DNA of 64,000 bases from Arthrobacter sp. ISL-65 (GTDB lineage: Bacteria; Actinomycetota; Actinomycetes; Actinomycetales; Micrococcaceae). How positions within the stretch are numbered: position 1 is the first letter of the stretch; each line of letters opens with the position of its first letter. Where the stretch lies: contig NZ_JAGGPN010000063.1 of the NCBI RefSeq assembly GCF_018613795.1, positions 1 through 64,000 on the forward strand, written 5' to 3'. The notes below the pieces were generated by a model. That model saw only the letters and a program-made list of their open reading frames with translations. It was not told the origin of the DNA and ran no database searches. The position numbers and the translations under genes were made by a program. Positions 19,272 through 28,758 of the stretch are shown piece after piece.

Positions 19272-19862
19272 CTAGCGGGTCAGTAAGGTCAGGAAGCCCT
19301 CGAGCTGCCCATCCAGGCCGAGTTCCGTCTCGCCCTCCGGAAGCAGTGCGGCTGCAATCTGGGCGCCCAGCAGCATGTTGAGCAGCTGCCCGGCCAGGCT
19401 GGCGTCGTCGACGGCGGTACTCACGTCGCCGCTGTCCCTGGCCTCCCCGAGATAGCGCCGGATGGCGTCTAGCCACTGCTGCATCGATTCCCGGTGGATC
19501 TGCGCCTTGCCGGGGTCGTTGATGGCCTTCTGCCAGAAGGGGATGACGATTCGGGCTTCATTGATCCGTTCCTCATCGAGGGGGAGCACTTCGACGCAGA
19601 ACGCCCGCAGGGCCGCCAGTCCCGAAAGCCCCGCGGTGACTTCGGCGATGCGCCCGTTGGTCCGGTTGAAGACGTGGCCGAAGGCGAAGGTCAGCAGCGT
19701 GTCCTTGGTGGGGAAGTACGGTTTGAGGGCCCCGTTGGCGAAGCCCGCCTCGGTGGCGATTTCCCGCATCGTGGCGCTTTCAATGCCCATCCGGGCGATG
19801 ATCCGCCAGGTCGCATCCACCAGTTCCAGGCGGCGCTCGTCGTGGTCAACAATCTTTGGCAC
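19272..19862 (-). CDS. TetR-family regulator beside the amine oxidase gene
   Basis: 196 residues: an N-terminal TetR helix-turn-helix (about 10-60, TMREIATEAGFANGALKPYF) and a BetI-like C-terminal ligand domain. It is transcribed away from the copper amine oxidase across a 120-bp AT-rich gap, the usual layout for a repressor of the divergent gene. Its ligand may be an amine or the derived aldehyde or acid (inference). It may also be cotranscribed with the D-threonine aldolase-like gene 80 bp downstream. Confidence 0.88.
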   Translation of the reverse strand: MPKIVDHDERRLELVDATWRIIARMGIESATMREIATEAGFANGALKPYFPTKDTLLTFAFGHVFNRTNGRIAEVTAGLSGLAALRAFCVEVLPLDEERINEARIVIPFWQKAINDPGKAQIHRESMQQWLDAIRRYLGEARDSGDVSTAVDDASLAGQLLNMLLGAQIAAALLPEGETELGLDGQLEGFLTLLTR

Positions 19863-19917
19863 GCGGCCGCTCCCCAGTAAATATTTAGCCCAGACTCTTG
19901 TGAGCCATCTTACGTTC

Positions 19918-19946
19918 GCTTATTATCTACAACTATAGAAAATAAA
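19918..19946. promoter_or_regulatory. AT-rich divergent promoter/operator of tetR and amine oxidase
   Basis: The stretch from 19918 is an AT island in GC-rich DNA. It contains TATTAT and a quasi-palindrome (TTATT...AATAA around TCTA...TAGA). It is the likely promoter and TetR binding region for both directions. Confidence 0.45.
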
Positions 19947-19982
19947 AAATCCGACCCGCCAGGGTCCCGGACAAAGGCCGCT

Positions 19983-21896
19983 ATGACGCTCTCCATCACA
20001 GAAACAGCCAGCCCGTTCCGCCTTGCCTCAGCCGCGGAAATCAGCGAGGTGCAGGGCATTCTTCGCTCTGGGGGTCTCCTTGGTCCGGAGAAGCGCATCG
20101 CCTACCTGGGCGTCCTCGACCCTGCCCGCGGAACCGGAACTGAGGCGGATCGCCGTTTCCGTGTCTTCATCCACGATGTTTCGGGCGGCCGGCCCCAGGA
20201 CATCACCGTCTCGGTCACCAGCGGCACGGTGATCTCCGACGTCGAACTCGACACCGCTGCCACCGGCGAACTGCCGGTCCTCGAAGAGGAGTTCGAGGTG
20301 GTGGAGCAGCTCCTGGCCACCGACGAGCGGTGGCTGGAGGCCCTGGCCGCGCGGAACCTGAACGTCAGCACGGTGCGAGTCGCCCCGCTGTCCGCCGGCG
20401 TCTTCGAGTACGCGGAGGAGACGGGCCGCCGGATCCTCCGCGGGCTTGCCTTCGTGCAGGAGTTCCCCGAGGACAGCGCGTGGGCCCACCCGGTTGACGG
20501 ACTGGTGGCCTACGTGGACGTGGTCAGCAAGGAAGTCACCCAGGTGATCGACACCGGCGTGTTCCCCGTCCCGGCAGAGCACGGCAACTACACCGATCCC
20601 GAGCTCACGGGCCCGCTCCGCACCACCCAGAAGCCCATCAGCATCACCCAGCCCGAAGGCCCCAGCTTCACGGTGACCGGCGGCAACCACATCGAGTGGG
20701 AGAAATGGAGCCTCGACGTCGGATTCGACGTCCGCGAGGGTGTGGTTCTGCACAACATCGCCTTCCGGGACGGGGACCGGCTCCGGCCCATCATCAACCG
20801 CGCGTCGATCGCCGAGATGGTGGTCCCGTACGGCGATCCGTCCCCGATCAGGTCCTGGCAGAACTACTTCGACACGGGGGAGTACCTCGTGGGCCAGTAC
20901 GCCAACTCCCTTGAACTGGGCTGCGACTGCCTCGGCGACATCACCTACCTCAGCCCGGTCATCAGCGACGCCTTCGGTAACCCCCGCGAGATCCGCAACG
21001 GCATCTGCATGCACGAGGAGGACTGGGGCATCCTGGCCAAGCACAGCGACCTCTGGTCCGGCATCAACTACACCCGCCGTAACCGCCGCATGGTGATCTC
21101 CTTCTTCACCACCATCGGCAACTACGACTACGGCTTCTACTGGTACCTCTACCTCGACGGCACCATCGAGTTCGAAGCCAAGGCCACCGGCGTCGTCTTC
21201 ACCTCCGCATTCCCCGAAGGCGGCTCGGACAACATCTCCCAGCTGGCGCCCGGGCTGGGAGCACCGTTCCACCAGCACATCTTCAGCGCCCGCCTGGACA
21301 TGGCCATCGACGGCTTTACTAACCGTGTGGAGGAAGAGGACGTGGTCCGTCAGGCCATGGGCCCGGGCAACGAGCGCGGCAACGCGTTCTCCCGGCAGCG
21401 CACCGTGCTGACCCGAGAGTCGGAGGCAGCCCGCGAAGCGGATGCCCGCACCGGGCGGACCTGGATCATTTCCAACCCCGAATCCCGCAACCGCCTGGGC
21501 GAACCGGTGGGCTACAAGCTGCACTCCCACAACCAGCCCACCCTGATGGCCGACCCCGAGTCCTCCATTGCCCGGCGTGCGGCGTTTGCCACCAAGGACC
21601 TGTGGGTCACCCGCTACGCGGAGGACGAGCGCTACCCGACCGGCGATTTTGTGAACCAGCACTCCGGCGGCGCGGGCCTGCCCGCCTATATCGCCCAGGA
21701 CCGCGACATCGACGGCCAGGACATCGTCGTGTGGCACACCTTCGGCCTGACCCACTTCCCGCGCGTGGAGGACTGGCCCATCATGCCGGTGGACACCGTC
21801 GGGTTCAAGCTCCGTCCCGAAGGCTTCTTCGACCGCAGCCCGGTCCTGGACGTCCCCGCGAACTCCAGCCAGTCCGGCAGTCACTGCCGCGGCTAG
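19983..21896 (+). CDS. Copper-containing primary-amine oxidase (phenylethylamine/tyramine type)
   Basis: 637 residues. It oxidises primary amines to aldehydes with release of ammonia and hydrogen peroxide, using copper and topaquinone. The topaquinone tyrosine is Tyr381 in [12 protein letters not shown], the catalytic base is Asp297, the gate Tyr283, and copper ligands include His430 and His432. All are one residue below the Arthrobacter globiformis AGAO numbers. The whole sequence, down to the C-terminal SQSGSHC, closely resembles AGAO. AAAGG precedes the ATG. Aldehydes from tyramine or dopamine would feed the hpa pathway. Confidence 0.97.
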   Translation: MTLSITETASPFRLASAAEISEVQGILRSGGLLGPEKRIAYLGVLDPARGTGTEADRRFRVFIHDVSGGRPQDITVSVTSGTVISDVELDTAATGELPVLEEEFEVVEQLLATDERWLEALAARNLNVSTVRVAPLSAGVFEYAEETGRRILRGLAFVQEFPEDSAWAHPVDGLVAYVDVVSKEVTQVIDTGVFPVPAEHGNYTDPELTGPLRTTQKPISITQPEGPSFTVTGGNHIEWEKWSLDVGFDVREGVVLHNIAFRDGDRLRPIINRASIAEMVVPYGDPSPIRSWQNYFDTGEYLVGQYANSLELGCDCLGDITYLSPVISDAFGNPREIRNGICMHEEDWGILAKHSDLWSGINYTRRNRRMVISFFTTIGNYDYGFYWYLYLDGTIEFEAKATGVVFTSAFPEGGSDNISQLAPGLGAPFHQHIFSARLDMAIDGFTNRVEEEDVVRQAMGPGNERGNAFSRQRTVLTRESEAAREADARTGRTWIISNPESRNRLGEPVGYKLHSHNQPTLMADPESSIARRAAFATKDLWVTRYAEDERYPTGDFVNQHSGGAGLPAYIAQDRDIDGQDIVVWHTFGLTHFPRVEDWPIMPVDTVGFKLRPEGFFDRSPVLDVPANSSQSGSHCRG

Positions 21897-21905
21897 GTTC
21901 ACGCC

Positions 21906-22352
21906 GTGACCGCACTGCGGCTGCACTCCCGAACGGTTTCGGCGGTGACCGCAGCGTCCTGCGCGGTGCACCTGTGGCTTGTCGCCGGGAACCACCACGG
22001 CCCCTGGCTGGGCATCATGATGCTCGCGATGGTGGGGGTTTGCCTGCCGTGCGCTGTGCACCTGTGGCGCAGGGGCCGGGAGAGGGCCCTGCGTCAGGTG
22101 ATGGGCTGTGCCCTGGCCATGACTGCCCTCCATGCAGTCCTGCTGCTGGGCGTGCCCGCCCTTTCCGGGGGCGGCGCACCCGGCCACTCCCATTCCGTAG
22201 CGGCGGTGGCGCCTAGTGCCGCTGGGACTGAAGGCCTGCTGGCCGTCGTCGTCCTGGAAATTACGACGGCGTTCCTCGCCGCGACGCTGCTCGCCCGCCT
22301 TCGCTCCGTCCCCCGGACGGCGGTTCTTTTCCATGCTGAAATGGAGCCCTAA
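21906..22352 (+). CDS. Small four-helix membrane protein next to the copper amine oxidase
   Basis: 148 residues, not recognised as a known family. Four hydrophobic helices are visible. The first two are rich in His, Met and Cys (GNHHGPWLGIMML and VCLPCAVHLW), and a loop has GHSHS. GTG at 21906 lies nine bases after the amine oxidase stop, so the genes are very likely cotranscribed. The metal-type residues allow a role in copper supply to the oxidase, but this is only a suggestion. Confidence 0.7.
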   Translation: MTALRLHSRTVSAVTAASCAVHLWLVAGNHHGPWLGIMMLAMVGVCLPCAVHLWRRGRERALRQVMGCALAMTALHAVLLLGVPALSGGGAPGHSHSVAAVAPSAAGTEGLLAVVVLEITTAFLAATLLARLRSVPRTAVLFHAEMEP

Positions 22353-22370
22353 GGGAAGGCCGGCACGCGG

Positions 22371-23336
22371 ATGATCCTGCTCGACTCACTGGAGCGCCAA
22401 GTAGTGGCTGCCTTGCAGCTGGATCCCCGCTGCCCCTGGCGCAAGATGGCCGCCGTCCTCGGTGAGGCGGAGCGCACCGTTGCCCGCCGCGGGGCACAGC
22501 TCCTGGAATCCGGCGCCGTCGCCATCGCCGCCGTGCGGCCGCATCCGGCATCGATGCTCGTGGAAATGCGCTGCACCCCGGGCACGGCACGCGCTGCTGC
22601 GCAATCCCTCGCGCAGCGCTCCGACACCACATTCGTTTACACGATCACCGGCAATGGCGACTGCGTGGCCGAGATCCTGACGGACCCGGACCGGATGGGG
22701 GATATCCTCTCCGACGAACTGCCGTCCACAATCGGGCTGCGGCACTCCGTGAGTTATCCCGTGCTGCGGTACTTCCGGACCATCCAGGGTTGGCGGCCGG
22801 AGATGCTCACGGCGGAACAGGCCGATGCCCTGCGCTCGCCGGTTGCTGCGGACGCGGGCGTGTTCGCAGTCCGGCAGACCCTGAGCCGGCAGGATACCGA
22901 GCTCGTGGAAGCCCTCTGCGCCGATGGACGCATCAGTTTCGAGGCGCTGGCCCGGCGTGTGGGGGTTTCGGAAGCAACCGCCCGCCGGCGCTGCGAATGG
23001 CTGCTCGCCAACAACCAGGTCCAGCTCCGCGTGGTGGTGGAACCTGCCGCGCTTGGGTTCGCCGTCGAGGCGCTGGTGTGGATCAGGGCAGCCCCGCATC
23101 AAGTGGAGCGGCTGGGCAAGAGCCTGGCCGAGCTGCCCACGGTGCGCTACGCGGCAGCGCTGGCCGGTGACTACCAGATCGTGGCCGACGTGACTGTGCC
23201 CGACCTGCCGTCCCTTTACCGCCTCATCACAGCCTCCGACTGGGCGGCGCAGGCCGCCTGCGTGGACGTGTCCGTGCTGCTGGATGCGCGCAAACGCGGC
23301 GGACGCGTCATGCGCCCGGCGCGGACACCGGCCTGA
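22371..23336 (+). CDS. Two-domain Lrp/AsnC-family regulator
   Basis: 321 residues made of two tandem Lrp/AsnC units, each a helix-turn-helix plus an RAM-like ligand domain. The second HTH is the clearer (about 177-205, ISFEALARRVGVSEATARRR). Such double-length Lrp proteins sense amino acids or amines. It follows the small membrane protein by 18 bp and may belong to the amine oxidase operon. Its 3' end overlaps the convergent amidase gene by 29 bp. Confidence 0.88.
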   Translation: MILLDSLERQVVAALQLDPRCPWRKMAAVLGEAERTVARRGAQLLESGAVAIAAVRPHPASMLVEMRCTPGTARAAAQSLAQRSDTTFVYTITGNGDCVAEILTDPDRMGDILSDELPSTIGLRHSVSYPVLRYFRTIQGWRPEMLTAEQADALRSPVAADAGVFAVRQTLSRQDTELVEALCADGRISFEALARRVGVSEATARRRCEWLLANNQVQLRVVVEPAALGFAVEALVWIRAAPHQVERLGKSLAELPTVRYAAALAGDYQIVADVTVPDLPSLYRLITASDWAAQAACVDVSVLLDARKRGGRVMRPARTPA

Positions 23337-24789
23337 GCCCACCGCGTCCGGAGGCTGACGTACCCAGCTCAGGGGCACCGAGCTCCGGGGCAACCGCGGA
23401 GTAACTGGTCTGCTGCTCGAACGCCCTGGCCCAGCGCAGCAGCTGCACGTCGGTGTAGTGGTTGGAGGCCAGCTGCAGTCCGATGGGAAGACCGGCCCCG
23501 CTGAACCCGGCGGGCAGGCTCAGCACCGGGAGGCCGGTGGCGGAGAGAAGGCAGGCCGACCTCATCCAGTCCAGATAGGTGTCGGAGGGGATGCCGGCCA
23601 CCTCCTGCGGGTAGCGCAGCGACGCATCGAACGGCAGGACCTGGGCGCACGGGCTGGCAAAGAGGTCGTAGCGCGTGAAGAAGTCCTGAACGCTGTGTTC
23701 AAGCCGGGTACGGGCAGCATTAGTGGCAATGATGTCCTCTGCGGTGAGGGCAAGGCCCTTGCCGACGTTCCACCGGACCTCCGGCTTGATGAGATCGCCT
23801 GATTCGGCGACCAGCCCGCCCAGGCCGGCCGCGAAATCCAATGCGCGGGTGTTGCCGAACACCAGATCCGCCTCGCGGAAATCCGGGCACGCCTCCTCCA
23901 CCACCGCGCCCAGTTCCTCAAACACGGCGAGCTGGCGTTCCAGGTGGTCCGCGATTTCCGGTTCCACCGGAACACCGATACCAAAGTCCCGTGACCAGCC
24001 GATCCGGACGCCACGCATGTCCGTTTCAAAGCCGGCCCTGAAATCATCCGGATCCACCACCTGCGGATGGGGCACGCGCGGATCCCGCCCAGCGGTGACG
24101 GACATGAACAGGGCGATGTCCTCCACCGTGCGCGCCATCGGGCCGGTCCGCCCCAGCCAGGACCAGGCGTTGACGTCGGACGGCATCGGAATGACTGCCA
24201 GGGACGGCCGGAACCCGACGATGTTGCAGAAGGACGCCGGGATCCGCAGCGAGCCACCCATGTCGCTGCCATCACCCATCGGCTGCACCCGGGAACCCAC
24301 GACGGCGGCCACCCCGCCGCTGCTTCCGCCTGCGCTGAGGTCGGGCGCATACGGGTTGGTGGTGGTGCCGAAAAGGTCGGTGAACGTATGCGAGCCCGCC
24401 CCGAACTCGGGAACGTTGGTCTTGCCTGTGCTGACCACGCCGGCGGCCTTGAGCCGGGCGATGATCAGGTCGTCCTTGGCCGGCACGAAGTCCTTCAACA
24501 CCACCGAACCCTGGGTGGTGCGCATGCCGGCTGTGTTGTTGGTGTCCTTATGGGTCAGGGGCAGGCCGTGCAGGGGCGGCAGTTCGGCGCCGGAGGCCGT
24601 GAGCTCATCGGCACGGGCTGCCAGCTTTACGGCGCCCTCGGCGTCGAGGGTCACCACCGCGTTGAGCTGGGGATTCACCTCGGCAATGCGTTCGAGATGG
24701 GAGTCGAGGGCCTCGCGGGCAGAAATTTCGCTGTTCCGGATGGCGGCTGTGAGCTCGACGGCGGAAAGTTCGCTGATGGTGTCAGGCAT
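23308..24789 (-). CDS. Amidase (amidase-signature family)
   Basis: 493 residues. The Ser-cisSer-Lys triad is visible as Lys81 in THKDTNN, Ser156 in AGGSSGGVAA and the nucleophile Ser180 in DMGGSLRIP. It hydrolyses an amide or amide-like bond to acid and ammonia; the substrate is unknown. ATG at 24789 is chosen for its GAAGGAG site, and the longer open frame upstream is not coding. It is divergent from a pair of membrane protein genes that may import its substrate. Confidence 0.93.
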   Translation of the reverse strand: MPDTISELSAVELTAAIRNSEISAREALDSHLERIAEVNPQLNAVVTLDAEGAVKLAARADELTASGAELPPLHGLPLTHKDTNNTAGMRTTQGSVVLKDFVPAKDDLIIARLKAAGVVSTGKTNVPEFGAGSHTFTDLFGTTTNPYAPDLSAGGSSGGVAAVVGSRVQPMGDGSDMGGSLRIPASFCNIVGFRPSLAVIPMPSDVNAWSWLGRTGPMARTVEDIALFMSVTAGRDPRVPHPQVVDPDDFRAGFETDMRGVRIGWSRDFGIGVPVEPEIADHLERQLAVFEELGAVVEEACPDFREADLVFGNTRALDFAAGLGGLVAESGDLIKPEVRWNVGKGLALTAEDIIATNAARTRLEHSVQDFFTRYDLFASPCAQVLPFDASLRYPQEVAGIPSDTYLDWMRSACLLSATGLPVLSLPAGFSGAGLPIGLQLASNHYTDVQLLRWARAFEQQTSYSAVAPELGAPELGTSASGRGGLRPVSAPGA

Positions 24790-25075
24790 GGGTACTCCTT
24801 CGGGCGGCGGTTGCAGTGTGCGCGGTTGTACTTCCCTGAAGTGTGGAGGACCCGAAGCGGGAGCGGTAGGCATCCGCGGATGAAACCGCGGCATGACTGA
24901 TCCGGCCAGATTTCTGGCCGATTCCGCCATCCCTTGCCGTCCGGAGCCGGTGTCCCGGACAGTATTCCTAACCTGCTGGCCGATCCGGTCGGAGGTCCAG
25001 ATCCCGCGACGCAGCGGTCCTGCCCGCGGCATCGGCATCACCGGCCCCCAGTGGGCCCCAAACCAGGAGGCTCCC

Positions 25076-25810
25076 ATGCACGCACCCATGGCCCCCACCG
25101 GCTCCACGGACATCCTTGCTATTGCCAACGCCCCCGTCCTCTGGCTCTGCGTCGCCGGCGTCTTTGGCGTCATCGTGGTCCAGTCGCTGATCTTCCTCCG
25201 TGCCGTGCGCCGGGCAGCCCCCTCGGTCCAGATGACACCAGCGGACATCAGGACGTCGTTCCGGTCCGGGGCTGTCTCCGCGATCGGCCCTTCACTCGCC
25301 GTCGCGCTGGTGGCGATCGCGCTGCTGGCACTCTTCGGTGCGCCCGCCGTGCTGTCCAGGATCGGACTGATCGGTTCCGCAGCCTACGACGTCTCGGCAG
25401 CAGGCATCGCGGCTGGCACCCTCGGAGCCAAGCTGGGCGATGAGAGCTACACTCAAAGCGTCTTCGCGGTGGCCTTCTTTGCCATGAGCATCGGCGGAGC
25501 AATGTGGATGATCGCCACGCTGATCCTCACGCCGCTGCTCCGCCGCGGCGACGCAAAGATCCGCGCGATCAACCCGGCGGCCATGGCTATCGTCCCCGCA
25601 GCCGCCCTCATCGGAGCCTTCGCATGCCTGGGCTTCACCGAGCTGCCAAAATCCGGCACCCACGTGGTCACCTGCGCGGTGTCAGCCGCCGTGATGGCAC
25701 TGTCCCTGCTGCTGGCCAAGACGCTCGGCAAGAGCTGGCTGCGTGAGTGGGGCCTCGGTATCTCGATCGTAACCGCCCTTGGCGCGGCGCTGCTCACGTC
25801 CGGCAGCTGA
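25076..25810 (+). CDS. DUF5058-like multi-helix membrane protein
   Basis: 244 residues with about six to seven helices, resembling the uncharacterised DUF5058 family as far as I recall it. ATG at 25076 follows a strong AGGAGG site. It sits 79 bp before a second membrane protein gene of almost the same size on the same strand, and both are divergent from an amidase. A two-subunit transporter for the amidase substrate is plausible, but no function is established from the sequence. Confidence 0.75.
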   Translation: MHAPMAPTGSTDILAIANAPVLWLCVAGVFGVIVVQSLIFLRAVRRAAPSVQMTPADIRTSFRSGAVSAIGPSLAVALVAIALLALFGAPAVLSRIGLIGSAAYDVSAAGIAAGTLGAKLGDESYTQSVFAVAFFAMSIGGAMWMIATLILTPLLRRGDAKIRAINPAAMAIVPAAALIGAFACLGFTELPKSGTHVVTCAVSAAVMALSLLLAKTLGKSWLREWGLGISIVTALGAALLTSGS

Positions 25811-25889
25811 CGGGCGCACCCGCCACTGCCCGAACCGGGCCAGCCCGCACTAACCCCGAACCAGACTTAACAGGACAGGAAACCCAGGA

Positions 25890-26633
25890 ATGACAGCCAC
25901 GAGCACAGCACCAGCGGCCACAGACCAAGCCATGGCCGAGTTTGACCGCACCACCTCGCGCTGGGGAAGGGCCACGATGATCGCGGGCCTGCTGGTCTCC
26001 ATCGCCGGCCCCCTGTACCTGGTGTTCGCCGGGGGACTGGACATCGCGCCGGCGCAGCTCTGGATCGCCTTCGCCGCCGTCGCCGCTACGTTCGGGATCA
26101 TCTGGATCGTCGAGCCGCTGACGTATTACCCCATCCTCGGACCTGCTGCCATGTACCAGGCCTTCATGATCGGCAACATCTCCAACAAGCTCCTGCCCGC
26201 CGCCCTGATCGCGCAGACCAACATCGGAGCCAAGCCCGGAACCCGCCGCGGCCAGCTGGCGTCTGTCGTGGCCATCTGTGGTGCGGCCGCGGTTCACCTG
26301 GCCTCACTGGCCCTCTTCGTGGGGCTGCTGGGGAGCTGGCTCATCAGCGTCATCCCGCCTGCCGCCATGAATGTGACCCGGCTCTATGTGCTGCCCGCGG
26401 TCCTCGGCGCCGTGCTGGTCCAGGCCATCGTCTCCATGAAGCAGCCGCGGACCACGGTCATCGCCCTGGCCGTGGCGGCCGCCGTCGTATTTCTTGTCCT
26501 GCCCGCTGTTCCGGGACTGGCCATGGTCTCCACCGCGATCGCCGTGCTGGGGACGGTGCTGCTGGCGTGGTTCTTCCGGAGCCGGCAGCCTGCTTCCAAA
26601 GCCCGGCCGGCACAGCCGGTCCACCTCGAGTAG
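25890..26633 (+). CDS. Partner multi-helix membrane protein of unknown function
   Basis: 247 residues with about seven helices and a charged C-terminal tail. A notable conserved-looking stretch is LTYYPILGPAAMYQAF followed by IGNISNKLLPAALIAQ, polar and proline-rich for a membrane region. AGGA lies a few bases before the ATG. It is paired with the DUF5058-like gene, and the two probably form one membrane complex. Not recognised as a known transporter class. Confidence 0.75.
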   Translation: MTATSTAPAATDQAMAEFDRTTSRWGRATMIAGLLVSIAGPLYLVFAGGLDIAPAQLWIAFAAVAATFGIIWIVEPLTYYPILGPAAMYQAFMIGNISNKLLPAALIAQTNIGAKPGTRRGQLASVVAICGAAAVHLASLALFVGLLGSWLISVIPPAAMNVTRLYVLPAVLGAVLVQAIVSMKQPRTTVIALAVAAAVVFLVLPAVPGLAMVSTAIAVLGTVLLAWFFRSRQPASKARPAQPVHLE

Positions 26634-26703
26634 CAGGTCCACCACAAGTGCGTCCGTCCGGTATTTCCGGCCGGGCGCACTCAGCTTTAAGCCGCCGGCC
26701 CCG

Positions 26704-27255
26704 CTACGGTGCCAGCCGGCGGAACTCCGAGCCGAAATGCACCAGCGGGTCCGGAGCCTCGGACGGTGCCGCGGCCGTGCCCATGGCCAGCACCTCGCCC
26801 ACAACAAGTAGGTGGGTGGCGGCAGGGTGGACCGAAACGGTGCGCAGCTCGAAGTAGGCGAGGCAGTCGTCGATGATGGCCGATCCTGTGGCCGGCCCGC
26901 GCCGGAAAGGCACCTGCGCGAGCAAACCATGCAGCGGCGTCCCCGGACTCGCCAGCCACGTCGCCGTGCCCTGATGCTTGCCGGACAGCACGCTCAGGGC
27001 CCAAGTGCCCGCTTCCTCCACGGCTTCGCCGATGCGGGACTCCGCGTACAGGCTAACCAGCATGGTGGGCGGGTCATAGGACACCGAGAGGAAGGCGCTG
27101 ACCGTTGCGGCGTAGTCCCTGTTCCGCAGCCGGGTGGAAACTACGGCGACGCCGGCGGTGATGTCCGAACTCAGCCTGCGGTACAGGTCCACGTCGGAAT
27201 CCGACGGCGGCCCCCCGCCCAACTGCCGTGCGTCCAGCGGCTCTGAAGTTTCCAT
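26704..27255 (-). CDS. Flavin reductase-like (HpaC-type) protein
   Basis: 183 residues of the flavin-reductase domain found in HpaC and similar small FMN/FAD reductases. The family blocks ITAGVAVVSTR, FLSVSYDPPTMLVSL and the late LLVVGEV are present. Such proteins supply reduced flavin to two-component monooxygenases. No partner large subunit (HpaB-like) is in the window, so its partner is unknown. It is transcribed alone, divergent from the pst operon. Confidence 0.85.
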   Translation of the reverse strand: METSEPLDARQLGGGPPSDSDVDLYRRLSSDITAGVAVVSTRLRNRDYAATVSAFLSVSYDPPTMLVSLYAESRIGEAVEEAGTWALSVLSGKHQGTATWLASPGTPLHGLLAQVPFRRGPATGSAIIDDCLAYFELRTVSVHPAATHLLVVGEVLAMGTAAAPSEAPDPLVHFGSEFRRLAP

Positions 27256-27373
27256 GACGCCATCGTGCCACGTGGGGCCGATGTTAACCCTGTGGACAGT
27301 GGTGAATCCACTACGGCTGTGGCGCAGCTAACGCAATGGCGACCCAGCATCTGTAAGCCAATGGCCCGCCGTC

Positions 27374-27391
27374 GTTAACCCTGCGTTCACC
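27374..27391 (+). promoter_or_regulatory. PHO-box-like direct repeat upstream of pstS
   Basis: GTTAACC (27374-27380) and GTTCACC (27385-27391) are spaced 11 bp apart start to start, the repeat period of actinobacterial PhoP binding sites. A third similar unit, GTTAACC, lies at 27283. They are 120-230 bp before pstS, consistent with induction by phosphate limitation. Confidence 0.7.
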
Positions 27392-27512
27392 TCCGACCCC
27401 AAAACTTGTTACCTGCGGCCCATAACTTCATTGAAGGTACAAAAAGTACGAATCTCACGCTCGGACGTCTCCGGTCCGCACCGCATCAGAAACCCTGGAA
27501 GGGGTACACCCA

Positions 27513-28634
27513 GTGAAGGCACTCCGCTTCGGCCGCCACGCGGCAATCGCTGTTATCGCCGTTGGCGCACTCGCGCTCACCGCCTGTGGTTCAGACAACG
27601 CCACGAACACCGCCCCGGCAGGCAGCGCCTCCGCCGCCGGCACCAAGGTCACCGGCACCCTGACCGGCATCGGCTCCTCCGCGCAGGGCGCGGCCATGGA
27701 CGTGTGGAAGACCAACTTCGCCTCCGCGAACCAGGGCGCCACCGTGCAGTACTCCCCGGATGGCTCCGGCGCCGGGCGCAAGGCCATCATTGACGGTTCG
27801 GCTCAGTTCGCCGGTTCCGACGCCTACCTGAAGGACGAGGAACTGGCCTCGGCCAAGAAGGTGTGCGGCCCCGAGGGTGCCATCGAGATCCCCGTCTACA
27901 TCTCGCCGATCGCCATTGCCTTCAACCTGCCGGACATCACCGAGCTGAAGCTGGACGCACCCACCGCGGCCAAGATCTTCCGCGGCGAGATCGCCAAGTG
28001 GAACGACCCCGCCATCGCAGCGCTGAACCCGGACGCGAAGCTCCCGGACCTTGCCGTCAGCCCGGTGAGCCGCTCTGACGACTCCGGCACCACCAAGAAC
28101 TTCACCGAGTACCTCTCCGCGGCGGCTCCCGACGTCTGGAAGGACAAGGCCGAGGGCATCTGGCCGGCCTCCCTCAAGGGCGAGAACGCCAAGGGCACCT
28201 CCGGCGTCGTCAAGACCGTCACCGACACCCCGGGCGCCGTGACCTACGCCGACGACTCCGCCGTTGGCGGCAAGCTGGGCATCGCCCAGATCAAGGTCGG
28301 TTCCGAGTTCGCCAAGATCTCCCCGGAAGCTGCTTCCAAGGCAGTCGACGCCGGCAAGGCTGTTGAAGGCCGCGCCGACACCGACGGCGCCATCAAGCTT
28401 GACCGCACCACCACCGAGGCCGGTGCCTACCCGGTGGTCCTGGTTTCCTACCACATCGTCTGCTCCACCTACGACAAGCAGGAAACCGTGGACCTGGTCA
28501 AGGCTTTCGAGACCTACGTAGTTTCCGAAGAGGGCCAGAAGGCTGCCGCCGAGTCCGCCAAGTCGGCTCCGATCTCTGCCACCCTGGCCGAGAAGGCTGT
28601 CAAGGCCATCGAATCCATCAAGGTCAAGTCGTAG
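27513..28634 (+). CDS. pstS: Phosphate ABC transporter, substrate-binding lipoprotein
   Basis: 373 residues. The signal peptide ends in the lipobox ALTAC with Cys25, so the mature protein is anchored outside the membrane. Phosphate-binding features include GIGSSAQGAAM, PDGSGAGRKA, QFAGSDAYL and SRSDDSGTTKNF. GTG at 27513 has an AAGGGG site. It is the first and probably most expressed gene of pstSCAB, with a hairpin after it. Confidence 0.97.
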   Translation: MKALRFGRHAAIAVIAVGALALTACGSDNATNTAPAGSASAAGTKVTGTLTGIGSSAQGAAMDVWKTNFASANQGATVQYSPDGSGAGRKAIIDGSAQFAGSDAYLKDEELASAKKVCGPEGAIEIPVYISPIAIAFNLPDITELKLDAPTAAKIFRGEIAKWNDPAIAALNPDAKLPDLAVSPVSRSDDSGTTKNFTEYLSAAAPDVWKDKAEGIWPASLKGENAKGTSGVVKTVTDTPGAVTYADDSAVGGKLGIAQIKVGSEFAKISPEAASKAVDAGKAVEGRADTDGAIKLDRTTTEAGAYPVVLVSYHIVCSTYDKQETVDLVKAFETYVVSEEGQKAAAESAKSAPISATLAEKAVKAIESIKVKS

Positions 28635-28654
28635 CTTTTGACCTGAACGCCGAG

Positions 28655-28688
28655 GTTCCCCGCCCAGCCGCCAGGCAGGGCGGGGAAC
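28655..28688 (+). other. Intercistronic stem-loop between pstS and pstC
   Basis: Arms of 11 bp, GTTCCCCGCCC (28655-28665) and GGGCGGGGAAC (28678-28688), enclose a 12-nt loop. No T-run follows. Such a hairpin can stabilise the pstS message or reduce transcription into pstC, giving more binding protein than permease. Confidence 0.65.
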
Positions 28689-28758
28689 TTAGCCGTGTAA
28701 AGCGCGGCTACAGCACGATCCACTTCTCTGACGCACCACCAACACCGAAGGGCCGGGT

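Noticed and set aside
20028-22334. 768-codon minus-strand open frame under the amine oxidase
   Set aside because: It is antisense to an intact, strongly conserved enzyme and has shadow-type composition.
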